The notes beneath the pieces were generated by a model. It worked only from the letters and a program-made list of their open reading frames with translations, was not told the DNA's origin and searched no databases. This document shows positions 1-10,841 of a stretch of 64,000 nucleotides of DNA, in pieces. The stretch comes from Symsagittifera roscoffensis (lineage: Eukaryota > Xenacoelomorpha > Acoela > Convolutidae): contig NC_087063.1 in the NCBI RefSeq assembly GCF_963678635.1, forward strand, positions 36,740,540 through 36,804,539, read 5' to 3'. The position numbers were made by a program, and so were the translations under genes. Numbering within the stretch: position 1 is the stretch's first letter; each line of letters begins with the position of its first letter.

Positions 1-339
1 CTCATATTGTAATCTAGGCTTAGGACTCTCTGAGAGTATGAAAGCGACAATGTGATGAAGTCTGGAAAAAACGCGATTGTTTCCATAGTAGATACCTCTC
101 AAAAGAAGAACAAGAAAAAGAAAATAGAGCATTACTGCTGCCAAGGGAACGAATCAATGAAGGTGAAAATTCTAATCAGAGACTTTTGCTAATCAGAGAC
201 TTTTTAGTCTCTGATTAGCAAAAGTCAGAGAAATTTGCTAATCAGAGACTTTTTAGTACAATCATACGAAAACGGAAGATGGACCGCTACTACTAATTAA
301 CTAAGAACTCAACGACTAGCAACGCCTCCGCCATTTCTT
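1..339. other. Non-coding flank upstream of LINE copy 1
   Basis: No convincing gene. An acidic/basic run in one frame near 100-180 could be the last part of a LINE ORF1, since it sits directly before the endonuclease frame, but it is too short to claim. The only clear structure is the perfect hairpin at 181-226. Confidence 0.4.
181..226. repeat. Perfect 20-bp inverted repeat (hairpin)
   Basis: The arm at 181-200 (GACTTTTGCTAATCAGAGAC) is exactly reverse-complementary to 207-226, with a 6-base T-rich loop. A further direct copy of the arm core (GCTAATCAGAGAC) follows at about 237-250. It lies just upstream of a decayed LINE and may be a small fold-back insertion. Confidence 0.85.
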
Positions 340-396
340 AACATCTTATCATACAATGTTCGAAGCATTTTAGATTAACAGCGCCGAACAACTTTT

Positions 397-908
397 GTGA
401 ACGCTCTCTTCTCACAGACAACAATAGACGTTCTTTGTCTTTCGGAAACGTGGCTAGTTGAAGATGTTCCTGAAAATGGGATATTCCTCAATGGGTACGC
501 AGTCCACAGATCCGACAGACAGTGTACGTCCAGTGGCGGCACTAAGCATGGAGGTGTTCTAGTCGCAGTTCGAGAAGACTCACTCTCAACTACTGAACTC
601 AAACTTTTCCCAACTGAAAGAAGTGACAATGACGCCGTTACAGCTCTTTGCAAGCGAAATAACTCTATTTTTCTCGTGTGCTCAGTCTACTGTGCACCAA
701 CAGTGTTTATCGATGGAGTCTAAAAAAATTCCAATGCTTAATGGCCTCTATAGATAGAACTCGGAGATGCTATGGATGCCATTTCACCATCATCACAGGT
801 GATATCAATTTACCGTCTACAGATTGGAACAACATGACTTCAGCGGATACCTTTGAGTCAGATGTGTTAGAACTGCTTGTCCAATATATGACTTTGAGCA
901 AATCATAA
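397..908 (+). pseudogene. LINE endonuclease (broken)
   Basis: EEP (exonuclease-endonuclease-phosphatase) domain that would nick target DNA to prime reverse transcription. The frame at 397-723 holds LCLSETWLVEDV, the catalytic-Glu region, and a GG-x-LVAVR block. The frame at 678-908 holds GDINLPSTDWNN, matching the GD.N.P..DW motif. The two frames overlap, so a frameshift lies near 680-720. The final S-D/N-H motif appears as SNHKP in the next frame, near 1030. The same three blocks occur in the copy at 34.9 kb. Confidence 0.85.
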
Positions 909-2344
909 GAACCATTGACAGCGGTCACTTGCTATCAGTATTTCTCGCCAACAATCCAGAAGCAATCCTCAAAGTTGTTGAACATAAGTCATTACACAAA
1001 GCCTATCGAAATCTGGGAAAGGCGCGTTCCAACCACAAGCCGTACTTGATACAACTCTCCCATGGATTGCCCGTGAATAAACGTGAACTGACTAAGAGTT
1101 ATTCGTTCGCTCGAGTGGACTGGGACGAGGCCACAAAATACATCGTGGAAAACCCTTTTCTGCCGAGATGTTTTAGCAATGTAGATGTCCTGACAACTTC
1201 GTGGTATGACTGGATTGCGAAAATCCTGGAAATTAATGTAGAAAAACGGACTAAACATAGACGGGATCTCCCTTTCAGGGTTTCATCAAACACTTCTCAT
1301 TTGACGAAACAGCTGTCTTCCTTGCGGAACAAATTCAACAAAACAGCGAAGCCTTCGATCGGAGTCAAAATTGACGTAGCTGAGAGAAAATTGAAACAAG
1401 CAGTACACAACGAACACTCAATTTATGAAGACAAAGTCTTCAATTCTCGACAGTTTGACAAAATTTTTAAATACTTCAAATGCGTCAAGCAACCACAAGG
1501 TATACTTGCCATAATGCATCATGAGGAAAAAGCCCAAACAAACTTTGAGAAGGCCGAGCTTTTCAACAAGTTCTTTCAGAGCGTTTTCAACAACAAGTCT
1601 GCGGAGTGGGTCACTCCCCATACCAATGATGATCCACAAAATGATTTGCGGCTGAATCCGACTCGCGGAAACCTAGCAAAAACTCTGCGAGGCTTGAGCT
1701 CTTCGAAGGCTAGAGGACCAGATGAGCTTCCAAATTTATTCCTGAAAAACCTAGCTGAAGCTCTGGCGCCGTCACTTCAGATTATTTTTAGAACAAGTAT
1801 TTGTAAATGTGTATACCCAGAGAGATGGAAAACATCGGAAAATATTCTAGTGTTCAAAGCTGAAGATCGCACACTAGTGAAGAAATATAGACCCATCTCA
1901 CTTCTAAAAAAAACGATTCAAAAGTTTTTGAGAAAATTATTTTCGATGCAATTTATGAGAAAGTACAGCCGTTGCTACACTGTTTAGTTTGGTTTCCGTA
2001 GACGACGCTCCGCTATAAACCAGTTGTTAGTTAAACAAGATGCTGTTTACAAGGGCCTTGACGACCACTCTGTCTCTGAACTTTCCGCCATCTATGTCGA
2101 TTTTGAGAAAACGTTTGACATGGTTGCACATGATAATCTACTGCGAAACGTTTTTGATATGTGTATCAAAGGAAGCGTTTATCGGCTGCTAAAAAGCTAT
2201 CTGACACAGAGAAGACAAAGAGTTCGCATTGGTGGGGAAATATCATGCGAACTCGAAGTAGGTAGTGGAGGTCCACAGGGGTCGATTCTTGGGCCGCTTC
2301 TATTCCTCATATACATCAATGATCTTCCCAACTGCATCACCAAC

Positions 2345-3027
2345 CAGGGTGACCACTTGGTCTGTAATTACAGACCGGTCTGTAAAGTCTGTAAAAAGTC
2401 TGTTTTTTTTTTACATTGGTCTGTATTTTATTGCTGGGCAAAGTTTTCATTGACATTCTGCTTTAATCAGGGTTCCTACCAATGTTAAATATGTTTCAGA
2501 TATGCCATGTGTCTTCTCTCAGACTATCTTTACGACAGTTTAAGATTTGTTTCTGATTTCTTCGACAGAGAGTCCTTTGAGAAATACATTCCGTCCCAAA
2601 TTCTTCTGAATCAGATGTCTGCAGCAAGCCATCTTTATAAGGAATCTGAGAAGCAGCGCATGAGAGAGGAAGACAAATTCAAAGTGAAAAGCAACGAGTT
2701 GCGTCGGCAAATTGGTATTTACCAACGGAGATCGTCAAAAGTCCTCAAGCGCGAACTGTCAGAAACAGAAAAAGAATTGGCAGAAGCCGAAAAAGTCCTT
2801 CAAAATATCAAGGAGAAGAAAGAGCGACTCCAAAACGAACAAAGGGGAATTAATTCCCGATCAGATGACATTTCAGCGAAGATTGTAAACGTGATCTTGA
2901 AATAATCATTTTGTTCTTTTTTGTTGTAATTTAAACTATCATTCGAAATAAATTTTTTGTGGAATACTAGTTTTCGCTGCGTATTCAGGCTAGTCTGTAT
3001 TTTTTCACGCCCGAAGTGGTCACCCTG
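2345..3027 (+). mobile_element. 683-bp hAT-type DNA transposon inserted in the LINE RT
   Basis: The terminal inverted repeats are CAGGGTGACCACTT at 2345 and its exact reverse complement ending at 3027. Flanks 2337-2344 (TCACCAAC) and 3028-3035 (CCACCAAC) agree at 7 of 8 positions, an 8-bp target-site duplication as expected for hAT elements. Sub-terminal GTCTGTA repeats, direct and inverted (for example GGTCTGTAATTACAGACC), look like transposase-binding sites. No transposase is present, so the element is non-autonomous. It carries an exon-like coiled-coil reading frame. Confidence 0.88.
2507..2905 (+). CDS. Coiled-coil passenger ORF inside the hAT-type element
   Basis: A 132-codon open frame rich in Glu, Lys, Arg and Gln, with heptad-like spacing from about residue 45 to 125, predicting one long coiled coil. 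A pyrimidine stretch ending in TTTCAG lies at about 2495-2500 just before it, and AATAAA follows at about 2948. It therefore resembles a last exon with its own polyadenylation signal rather than random sequence. It is not a hAT transposase: there is no BED finger, no catalytic DDE block and no hATC dimerisation motif. I do not recognise the parent gene. It may be a captured host exon or a remnant of the element's own second gene. Confidence 0.5.
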   Translation: MCLLSDYLYDSLRFVSDFFDRESFEKYIPSQILLNQMSAASHLYKESEKQRMREEDKFKVKSNELRRQIGIYQRRSSKVLKRELSETEKELAEAEKVLQNIKEKKERLQNEQRGINSRSDDISAKIVNVILK

Positions 3028-3995
3028 CCACCAACTCGACTACCTCGATGTTTGCAGATGGTTTAAAGTCTTCAACACCAACAACAAGGTCGGCCTCGTG
3101 GAAGACCTTCACAAAGTAAACAAGTGGTGCCTAGAGCATCGTATGTCTATCAAAATTCAGAAATGAAAAGCGCTTACGTTAAAAGGTTCCTCTACTGATT
3201 TTTTGCTCTGTGGTTCAAAAATAGAATTTTCGAGTTGTGAAAAAGACCTCGGGGTAATGGGGAACTCGCGATTGACTTGGAGTGAACACGTCAATTTTAG
3301 AACTCAGAAAGCACTCAAAGCGTTTTTTCTACTTAAAAGAGACTGCTCACCAACCATCAGCTGGTCCATTAAGCTCAACCTCTACTGCGGCATGATTGTT
3401 CCTATTTTAGTTTATGCTTCGCAAGTTTGGTACCCAAATAAAGGACACACGTCTACTCTGGAAAAAATACAAAAAATGGCCACGAGTTGGATACTCAACT
3501 ACCAGCTACCAAGTTATAAGCAACGCTTAGTCTTTCTTAGTTTACTTCCTATTACTCTTTAGAACGAAACGCACGATTTATTGTATCTCTCAAATGTCAT
3601 CGCTGGTAGATATGACTTCAACTGGGAAGACTTCATCTCCTACTCTGCGGATGTCAACACGAGGACGAGTTCTGGCGTCAGGTTCAATATTCCTAAAACT
3701 CGGATTCAATATTCATAAAATTAATGGAAACTTTTGGTTCCGGACAACTGTGCTTGCCCACAAACTTGACAATTGCATTGACTTCCACAACTCTATTGGG
3801 CTAAAACCTAGACTGAAAAAAAAACACTACAGGAGCTATTTTGTTAATACTTGTTCCACGGACAGACCTTGCACCTGGAGACTATTGTGCTTTTATCCCA
3901 ACTGTAATGGATCGTGAGATGTTGCTATGTATTATATTTGTTTTGGGCAACGCGCACTTCGGTTCCAGCTTTTAGCTTGGGCCGAGAAGCCACAA

Positions 3996-4363
3996 TATTA
4001 TTATTATTTTTATTATAGCAATTACTTACTAAATAGAACGCAAACCACAAAGCCGAAAATAAAAAACATTTTTTTGTCTATCTGTCAAAAACAAAACTAG
4101 TATGGACTATGAATCAAGCAGCCATGCCTGTATATGACTGTTTAAAAATCGCACTAGTAGGCGTTCGAAGCTGCCGGTTGCCTACGTATTAAAAAGAAAG
4201 ATGTTTATCGAAAAATAGTGTATTTCCGCAAGTAAACTAACTTCTTATCGTATCAGCCGACTGTTCTATAACACATGTGTATTTTTTTCGTTAGTTTAAA
4301 AAATGTAGAACTTTAATTTATACACTATTTCATGAGCGGCAACCTGTAGAACACTCTGGTCAT
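3996..4363. other. Intergenic, no feature seen
   Basis: AT-rich sequence between the LINE tail and the split MITE. No ORF, RNA gene or repeat recognised. Confidence 0.5.
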
Positions 4364-4979
4364 CAGGAGCGGATTTATGATTTTTTTGAGGGGGAGGGGG
4401 GTAGGGGATGGACGACAGAGGGCTTTCGGAAAATAGTTCGAACTTTTTTCAGGTCGGCAAAATTGATTTTCTGAGCGCTAACAGAACACTAAAAAGACTC
4501 CATTTTGACAAATTTCAATTTTTGAAGAAGAAAGAGGTGAAAGGTAATGCGGTTTTTGGGCACTTCTTGGAATATTTTTGACCAAAAAATTGAGTTGTTT
4601 TCAGCTCGCGGTACCCTTCAAAATAAGCATTTATTGACGCTGCTATTGTAGTTGTTGTTTGTTTGGGGGCGCGTCCGGCATACTCTCGTTCACTTCAAGG
4701 GACATTGCGACCTCCGTCGGCCGAAGCCACAAGTCTATTGGCGTCAGGTTCGTTCTATTTTGGGGACAAACAAATAGTAGTAACGCTGTGTGGGGTGAAG
4801 GTCAGAAAGACAGTTTGGAGTAAGATTTTGGTCTATCTTAATCAATTAAGTATTTAGGTAGGGGCTGTATCCTAGTCTTATTCGGGCAAGCGTATGCCTC
4901 ATCAAGCGTTGTAGTGTTTGTTCTGTTTTTGTAACTTCTGGGGGTCCTTAGAGGTGAACTTTGCACTCGATTGGTGTGA

Positions 4980-6640
4980 TTATTTCTCACGCAGAGGCAA
5001 AGCAGCGCTTCACACCTCTTGCAATACAAAACCAGAAAGCCGCTAAGTGCAAAATAAAATAAATTAGGTATTAAAATAAATTAGGCTAGTTTTGAAACAA
5101 AACAAGCCAGGACAATAAAAGAGAAATCGAATTGGTAGAGAACTTACCGAGCGGTACCAAGTATGGATAAACCTCCAAGCAACCCTTTCAGCCAAAAAGA
5201 ATCAACGATACTTAAGACCTGAAAAAGCTAACGAGCCCTCCTCCCCTCACAACACAAACACGCATTATAAAAATGTTCGCTCGTCAAAAGAGGCAATATG
5301 AGGCCATTACGCCGATATAAATTCCACTCGAAACCTATCAAACCGAGAAAAAAGTAACCAAGAACCAAAAGAGCCAAAAAAAGTTGTCATAAAAACAAAA
5401 GCTATAATTTCTACTAGCGTGTAACGCACCTCCGGTGATTCGATTTTTGAACAATTTATTAAGAAACCGCATATATTGAAAATTAGATATGGAACTTTTG
5501 AGTGTATTCTGATAGCACGCAATTAGAGGATTCGCAATTTCACATTTTGTAATGTTTTTTTATTCAAGTTTTTTAAATTTTTTAATCTCGGAAAGTAAAT
5601 GCAATTGCATTCAGACGCAAGATTTTCAACTCCTGGGAGTGATCATACAGTACCCAACTACCGTGTTGTGAATTTGAAACTTTGAAAAACTTCCTAACTT
5701 AACTTTTCTAAGAAAACTTTTTGAAAAAATCATAGAAAACAAAACTTCATATCTTTCTGAAAGTTTTTTTTTGAAAAAAAAAAATAACTTAAAACGTCAT
5801 ATCTCGAAATCAACAAAGATTTCAGCTGTCAATTTAGGAGGCAAGATTCGCAAGCCCTGAGAGCACTCTGACGGTCCCAGCTACATAGTTGGGAAGTTTG
5901 GATTTGAAAAAAAAAACTTGATTTAAGTTTTGAAAACTTTTTGAAAAATCACAGAAGGCGTCATTTCTTGAAAACAAAAAAGATTTGAGCAGTGAAATGT
6001 AGGAGCAAAAATTGCAACTCCTGTGAGTACCCTGACAGAGCCAAACTATAGATATGGAAACTTCAAGTTTTGTGAAATTTTTTATATCTAAGTTCTTTGA
6101 ACAATTTAAAAAATAATACATAACAAATTAACATCTTGCAAACTACGAGCATTCGAGCAGTTGAATTTGAAGGCAAAAATTGCAATTTGGAACTCCTGAG
6201 AGTACCCTCACAGTGCCCTCATATCTGACTGAAAAAATACAAGGATTTGAGCAGTCATATTTAGAAGGAAGAATCGCAATCCTTGAGAATACCCTGACAG
6301 CACCGAACTAAAGATCTGAAAACTTGTGAAAAAATCGTAAAAAAATCACTGTTTACTGATTTGACTTTGGAAGCCAAATTCTCAACCCCTTGGAGAACCC
6401 TGACAGCATCCCACTATTTGGCTGCTTATTTTAATCTCGATGAAATAAAAAAAATCAAACTGGAAAATCTTAACCATTGCGAATACGATATAGCTTAAAC
6501 GTGAAAAAATTCTTTTGTTAAACATGCTAAAATAAAACGTTGAAAAAGCTTGAGCGTGGCGAGATAGTAAAGCCCACATTTAAATATATAGTAGATGAAG
6601 ATTTTATCAATTTGTGCAATCCAGTGAGCATAAAAATGAT
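4980..6640 (+). repeat. Interspersed repeat with satellite-like monomers (copy A)
   Basis: This stretch resembles 27179-29960 along its length: a degenerate GCGAAGC hairpin head (about 4991), a short block containing AGCGTGTAACGCACCTCCGG (about 5415), roughly 160-190-bp degenerate tandem monomers from 5440 to 6420, and a tail with ATAGCTTAAACGTGAAAAA (about 6488). Each monomer has the order ATTTGAGCAGT, GCAA-CTCCTGAGAGTACCCTGACAGCACCC-ACTA, then a T-rich stretch and ATATCTCGAAAA. I see about six monomers here against nine or ten in copy B. No coding capacity. Confidence 0.75.
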
Positions 6641-6769
6641 ATTTACATCGAAACAACAAAAAATTAGGTCACAAACCAATACAATATAAGACGAAATAAT
6701 TTGGGCGGAATAAAAATTTAAAGCAAATCAAAACAAAAACATACGAAGTCATGAAAATACAAACAGGAG

Positions 6770-6950
6770 AAGGCGAAGCTGCACTTCGCAAACACTAGCG
6801 AGAGCACGACAAATAAACAGCTTAATTAAGTGAAACAAGACAAATAAGAAAAAAGCCTCAAATTGTTAAAACTGCTACGTTTCGGATTCGAGCCTGTGAC
6901 CTCGAGATTTGAAGTCTCACGCCCTGCCCTCTCGGCCACGAAGGCTTAAC
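6770..6950 (-). mobile_element. tRNA-derived SINE with hairpin tail
   Basis: On the minus strand a tRNA-Ser-like head (about 6948-6877) has an A-box-like TGGCCGAGAGG and a B-box-like GGCTCGAATCC. The acceptor arm does not pair, so it is not a functional tRNA. The body runs to a terminal GCGAAG-loop-CTTCGC-type hairpin at about 6773. A second copy with the same order is at 13228-13402. The hairpin part alone recurs in at least eight further places in the window. Confidence 0.65.
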
Positions 6951-7100
6951 ACTTGGCAAAATTTAGTCATAAATAAAGCAACTACTTATGCTACTAAATT
7001 AACAATGCAATACAGATATAGTGGCAGCAAATAAGTGTAGACACAGTTTTGCAAGTACAAATTCTGAATATGACAAACTGGAGGCATCCACGCGAATTTT

Positions 7101-7990
7101 GCATGATATGAATTGGAAAACCTAAAGCCACATTATTTATAAATTGTGCATTTCAAAAATTTAAAAGATATATTGAGCTAGAAAAATTTCTGAAACCGAG
7201 TTTTTAGTAATGTTATGTTGTTTGAAAGAAATAGCTTTTTCTGGTTCGATTGATGAATTAAAAATGCATCACCTGTGTCATCTTATTACTATTCGAATGT
7301 CAAAGCATATGCTATGAAAAAGCTGTAAAAATGCCTCAAGAGTGGCACCAAAGTTTGCGACTTAGGCTGGAAAAAAGAAGGTTCTTCCTAATACACTCGC
7401 TTCGCAAATGTGAACCCCCTCAGTGCTTAAGAGGAGAGGAACCAAAAGGCCGCGATCGAGGGCCCTCATTAGTATAGACGAAATAGGGAGCCGGCTAAAA
7501 GACGCAGTCTCCGACAAGGAAAACCGACCTGTTTTGTCAACTGACAAACAAGTCAACAGAGAAGCACAAAAGTCCTTAAGAGCCATTTTAATGGGACAAA
7601 GACGGCTAATTATAGCGATTTCACACGTCGTCAACTCAAGTCCGCCATCAAGAAACTAAAAAAGGCTCAAGTCCGGGACCCAACTGAGTGAGCAGCGAGA
7701 TGCTGGCTCAGCTCCCCGACCCGGTACTGCAGGCGCTTCTCGCCCTAATCAGCATGTTATGAATTGGAAAGCATTAAGCTACATTATTTTAAAATCGTGC
7801 ATTTTAAAAACTTGTGAGATATGTTGAGTTAGAAAATTTCTGAAATCGAGTTTTCAGTAATGTTGTTGTTTAAAAGAAATAGATTTTTCCAGTTCGATTG
7901 ATGAATTAAAAATGAGTCAATTATCTTAACTTATTACAATTCGAAAGTCAAAGCACATGCTAATAAAAAACCGTGAAGGTGCCACCAAAA
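7101..7990. repeat. 250-bp direct duplication flanking a LINE fragment
   Basis: 7101-7340 and 7752-7990 are diverged copies of one block (starting GCATG-TATGAATTGGAAA, containing GTTCGATTGATGAATTAAAA). Part of it (GTGAAGGTGCCACCAAAAG to AACTACAATGTGAAAA) recurs at about 8355-8425. The LINE fragment at 7423-7763 sits between the two copies. Confidence 0.75.
7423..7763 (+). pseudogene. Short LINE reverse-transcriptase fragment
   Basis: After a basic segment at 7423-7580, one frame reads FTRRQLKSAIKKLKKAQV. After a frameshift near 7685 it continues as EMLAQLPDPVLQALLALI. Together these resemble the start of a non-LTR RT (LKxAIxxLKxGKAxGPDGIxxEML). Nothing else of the element remains. Confidence 0.5.
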
Positions 7991-8848
7991 GGTCGCTAGT
8001 GTAACCAATAAAAGCAACTACAATGTGAAAAGCGTACAGCAAAAAAAAACAATTATAACAATTATACGATGTGGCAACTAAGTTAAAAGTAGAAAAATAA
8101 TAAGCCGAGAATTTTTTTGAAACGAAAAATTACCTGTTTGATAAAAAGGTACTGTTAGCTTTGAACCCAGAACCATTGTCGTCCCAGGCGTATTCTTCAT
8201 GTCCAGGCCGAGAAGTTTGAATTCAATATGAACTAAACCTATATTTACCAATTCTAATATTGACCAATCTGTTAAAAAAGTTTTTTTTACGGGAAAAAAT
8301 ATCTAGTACCTGATTGCAATATCCTTCGAATTTCAAAGCACATGCTAACAAAAAACCGTGAAGGTGCCACCAAAAGTTCGCTAGTGTAACCAATAAAAGC
8401 AACTACAATGTGAAAAACTACAATGTGAAAAGCGTGTTTTAAAATTGCTGTTTATAAACGCTCTTAGGTGGTTAAAATTGTTGAAGGATCACAATGGTCT
8501 GCTTCTAATAAACTTTTTCAAATGCCTCGTTAAAAGAGTTTAAAATATTCACGCATTGCTGGCGGGGCGGTCGAGGTTGAGTATAGTACAAAGAGAGGGG
8601 GCTTATTGGCGCCTTTAGAAAAATTTAAGGTTGGCCGCCGACAATGAATGTCATAAAATAATACCAAAGGGGGACCCATTGGTTAGTGAGGGGGTCGAAT
8701 CCACCAAATCCGCCCCTGCTGATCAGGACGATTGTTTTCTGCTATGATACAACCAAAAACTGTTGTAAGCATTGATTTCAAAAATTGAGCTCACCAAAGT
8801 TTTATTTCACAACAGCTACTAAACGTGTCTCGGCAACTATGGATTGTT

Positions 8849-10841
8849 TTACACAGACTGCACATTACTAGTCTGTGGTATGTCGTCATTATGTGAGTAG
8901 TTCAAAATAGTGTTTGTGACTGCTGTTCTGCAGAGAGGGCATTTGAGCCTGATGAGGAAACAGCAGCTGTCACAGACACACATGTGTCCACAGGGCAAAA
9001 GACACACACTACTCTTCTCCACCTGACACACAATACATAGCTCCTGCCCCAAGTACACTTTCTTCAGGGGGTAGTGCTGATTCTCTGCACAGAGTAGAGA
9101 CTGGAGAAGCAGCGCCGACTTCCGAGTATTCGAGACATTTTTTATGTGATAAACAGATAGAACACCACGAACTCTTTGATGAGGTTGTGAGGTATTTGCA
9201 GTGTTGTTCAGCATTGTAACCACAGTTAGCGGATACCTCGATCGGCTGTCAATTGGCTGGTCACGGTTAATGTTCACCTCAAACATAATATTTTCCGAAT
9301 GTTCTTTCGGTTGGATGAGCAGATTAGTGTTGAACAGTTGCATGGCATGAGGGGAGCTGCAGTTGTGAAGGAATCTAGTCACAGTTGAGATGGGCACATT
9401 GTATGCCGCCAATGTTGTGAATACTGCATTTGATATACGCTGTTCTGTGCCACTCCTGTTTACGTTCACTTCCAATTTGAAATCTAAAATCATTGACCCC
9501 CCAAAAAAACTCACTTATTCTTCAAATAACATTTTGTTGCCCAAAAAGTGCCAGGTTTAACCTGAAGATCTCACTCAGCAATTATTCCCATGGTATGCCG
9601 TTGATAGCCTATGATAGATAGTTTTTTACGATTTCATCGAAATATAACATGAATCACATTTTCAAAAGGAACATGAGCCCCTGATTGCTTTTTTTTTTTT
9701 TTTTATTAGCCCCCGGCCTGCTCAGTGCAGGACCAACCGTGGGGGAGGGGGAGATGTCATCCATTTTGCCGCAGCCGGTCCCACCTTGAGGAGGCGGATG
9801 ACACTGGGACCCCTCCAGCCGTGACCGAAGCGGGATTCGAACGCATGACCCTCGTGTTAATAGAGATGTGCCTAACCCCTGATTGCTGTGCAAGAAACAC
9901 TGAATGCTCCGACCATAGTAAATAAAAAAATGAATCGTATTGAAAAAAGAAGACTTTTTAATTGCAAAAAAAAATGATTTTTTCAAATCTATATTTTTTA
10001 AAATTTGTTTCTATTCTTTCTATCTTACAGATTCTTTTTAGCAAAACACCTGAATAAGATGAAAAACTGCAAGAATGAGAAAACATAATAGCTACAACAA
10101 TGATCAACTTGTAGCGGCATCAAATTCAGGAAGCCAGCCTTTCGGCAAATTTCTTCTTAACTAGTCTTAAATTAGAAAAATTCAGACCCATTTTTCTCGA
10201 CACCGTATATGCCATAGTGGTCGAAACAGCAAAAAAAGAAAGATACAACTTTTTGGAGCGGTCGATCAGACCGATCCGACTCATAATTTCACTTTAAAAA
10301 TTTAATGCTTTTCTAGCAAAATTGAAATCGCAAAAATCTGTGAAAAATGAATGCAAGGAAGTACCTAGATTCGATTAATTTTCTTTTCTACATGATTCAA
10401 AAAATCTTGAATAATTGTCAGACTATAAAAAGTGACTTAACAAAATGTTTGTACTAGGCAAACATATAAACTTAAGGGAAGAGAATAACTTGAAACATTC
10501 ATCTCACTTGTCTGGGATTGAGCAGTGAAGAGTGGCGACACATGTGTGACTGGGATATCCACTGAATGAAACTGATTCGTGTCTAAGGAGGAGTCCACAT
10601 AGTTCATGCTGGGGAAACTGACTCTGCCTCCTGGAATGACGTTCCCCTCGTTCTCCAACGCGGCCTCCATTCTCTGATTCTCATTCAGAGCCCGAATGAA
10701 CTTCTCGGGATGTGTTATCATCTGGACCAGGAACCAGACAAAAAGTGCAATTGAGCAGATGCAGAGGCAATAGATGAGCATGTGGTACTGGTCCAGTACT
10801 ATGATGTCATCATTTGAGTCGGCAGAGTCCATGGCTGCCAT
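8849..10841 (-). CDS. CGRRF1: CGRRF1-like RING finger membrane protein (two exons)
   Basis: Likely an ER-membrane E3 ubiquitin ligase of the CGRRF1 (cell growth regulator with RING finger) family. Exon 1 is 10841-10508, exon 2 is 9483-8849, and the intron 9484-10507 has GT (GTGAGA) and AG (GATTTTAG) ends. Phases agree (1 + 2 bases) and the product is 322 aa, against about 332 in human CGRRF1. A hydrophobic membrane segment lies near residues 19-40 (YHMLIYCLCICSIALFVWFL). The middle region holds the family-like RSRYPL and VLSVYHIKN. A C-terminal C3HC4 RING follows (CIVC, LLPCGHMCVCDSC, CPLCR). The ATG at 10839-10841 is preceded by a splice acceptor (CATCATCCAG). Other MUL1/CGRRF1-type RING proteins are the alternative, but the SRYPL region favours CGRRF1. 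Confidence 0.85.
9690..9875 (-). mobile_element. SINE in the CGRRF1 intron, with perfect 12-bp TSD
   Basis: A minus-strand SINE of about 186 bp. The poly(A) tail is seen as the T-run from 9690. The tRNA-like head has a B-box GTTCGAATCCC (reverse complement at 9832-9842). The target duplication CCCCTGATTGCT is exact at 9678-9689 and 9876-9887. The core (GGTGGGACCGGCTGCGGCA) recurs in plus orientation at 12848-12969. The clean TSD and long A tail point to a recent insertion. Confidence 0.9.

Larger units (their letters stand above)
929..3562 (+). pseudogene. LINE reverse transcriptase (broken, interrupted by a transposon)
   Basis: The first part (929-1987) carries the linker and RT fingers, with KARGPDELPN and RPISLL. 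After a stop at about 1987 the palm continues at 2024 with AIYVDFEKTFDMVAHD (motif A, catalytic Asp) and GGPQGSILGPLLFLIYINDL (motif B). The hAT-type element at 2345-3027 splits the gene immediately after this block. The RT resumes at about 3045 with MFADGLK, where the usual catalytic pair is FADD, so the second Asp is replaced by Gly. The thumb and C-terminal region continue to about 3562 in several frames. The copy is dead: stops, frameshifts, an altered active site and an insertion. Confidence 0.88.
340..3995 (+). mobile_element. Decayed EEP-endonuclease LINE (copy 1)
   Basis: Remains of a non-LTR retrotransposon of the CR1/jockey-like superfamily. An apurinic-type endonuclease is followed by a reverse transcriptase, broken by frameshifts and stops and by a hAT-type insertion at 2345-3027. 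The domain order and wording match the better preserved copy at 33.9-37.6 kb (LSETWL and HGG in the endonuclease, PQGS.LGPLLF.IYINDLP in the RT), but the two are clearly diverged. The 3' end is marked by a TAT/TTA microsatellite at about 3990-4016, a common LINE tail. The 5' boundary is not visible. Confidence 0.85.
4364..8718 (-). mobile_element. hAT-type MITE split by a ~4 kb insertion
   Basis: The left end (CAGGAGCGGATTT at 4364) and right end (AAATCCGCCCCTG ending 8718) form the terminal inverted repeat of the MITE family at 16981-17784. Flanks CTGGTCAT and CTGATCAG agree at 6 of 8 positions, a decayed 8-bp target duplication. 4364 to about 4645 resembles the reverse complement of the family's 3' half, including a GGTTTTTGGGCAC block. 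About 8597-8718 matches its 5' half (GGCGCCTTTAGAAAAATTTA). One MITE copy therefore seems to have been interrupted by about 4 kb of other repeats. No transposase is visible. Confidence 0.6.

Noticed and set aside
5307..6579. Several short minus-strand frames
   Set aside because: They fall in the satellite-like monomers and change frame with every monomer.
6877..6948. tRNA gene (Ser- or Sec-like, anticodon-loop CTTCAAA)
   Set aside because: The acceptor arm does not pair, and a second diverged copy at 13333-13400 has the same flanks, so this is a SINE head rather than a tRNA.
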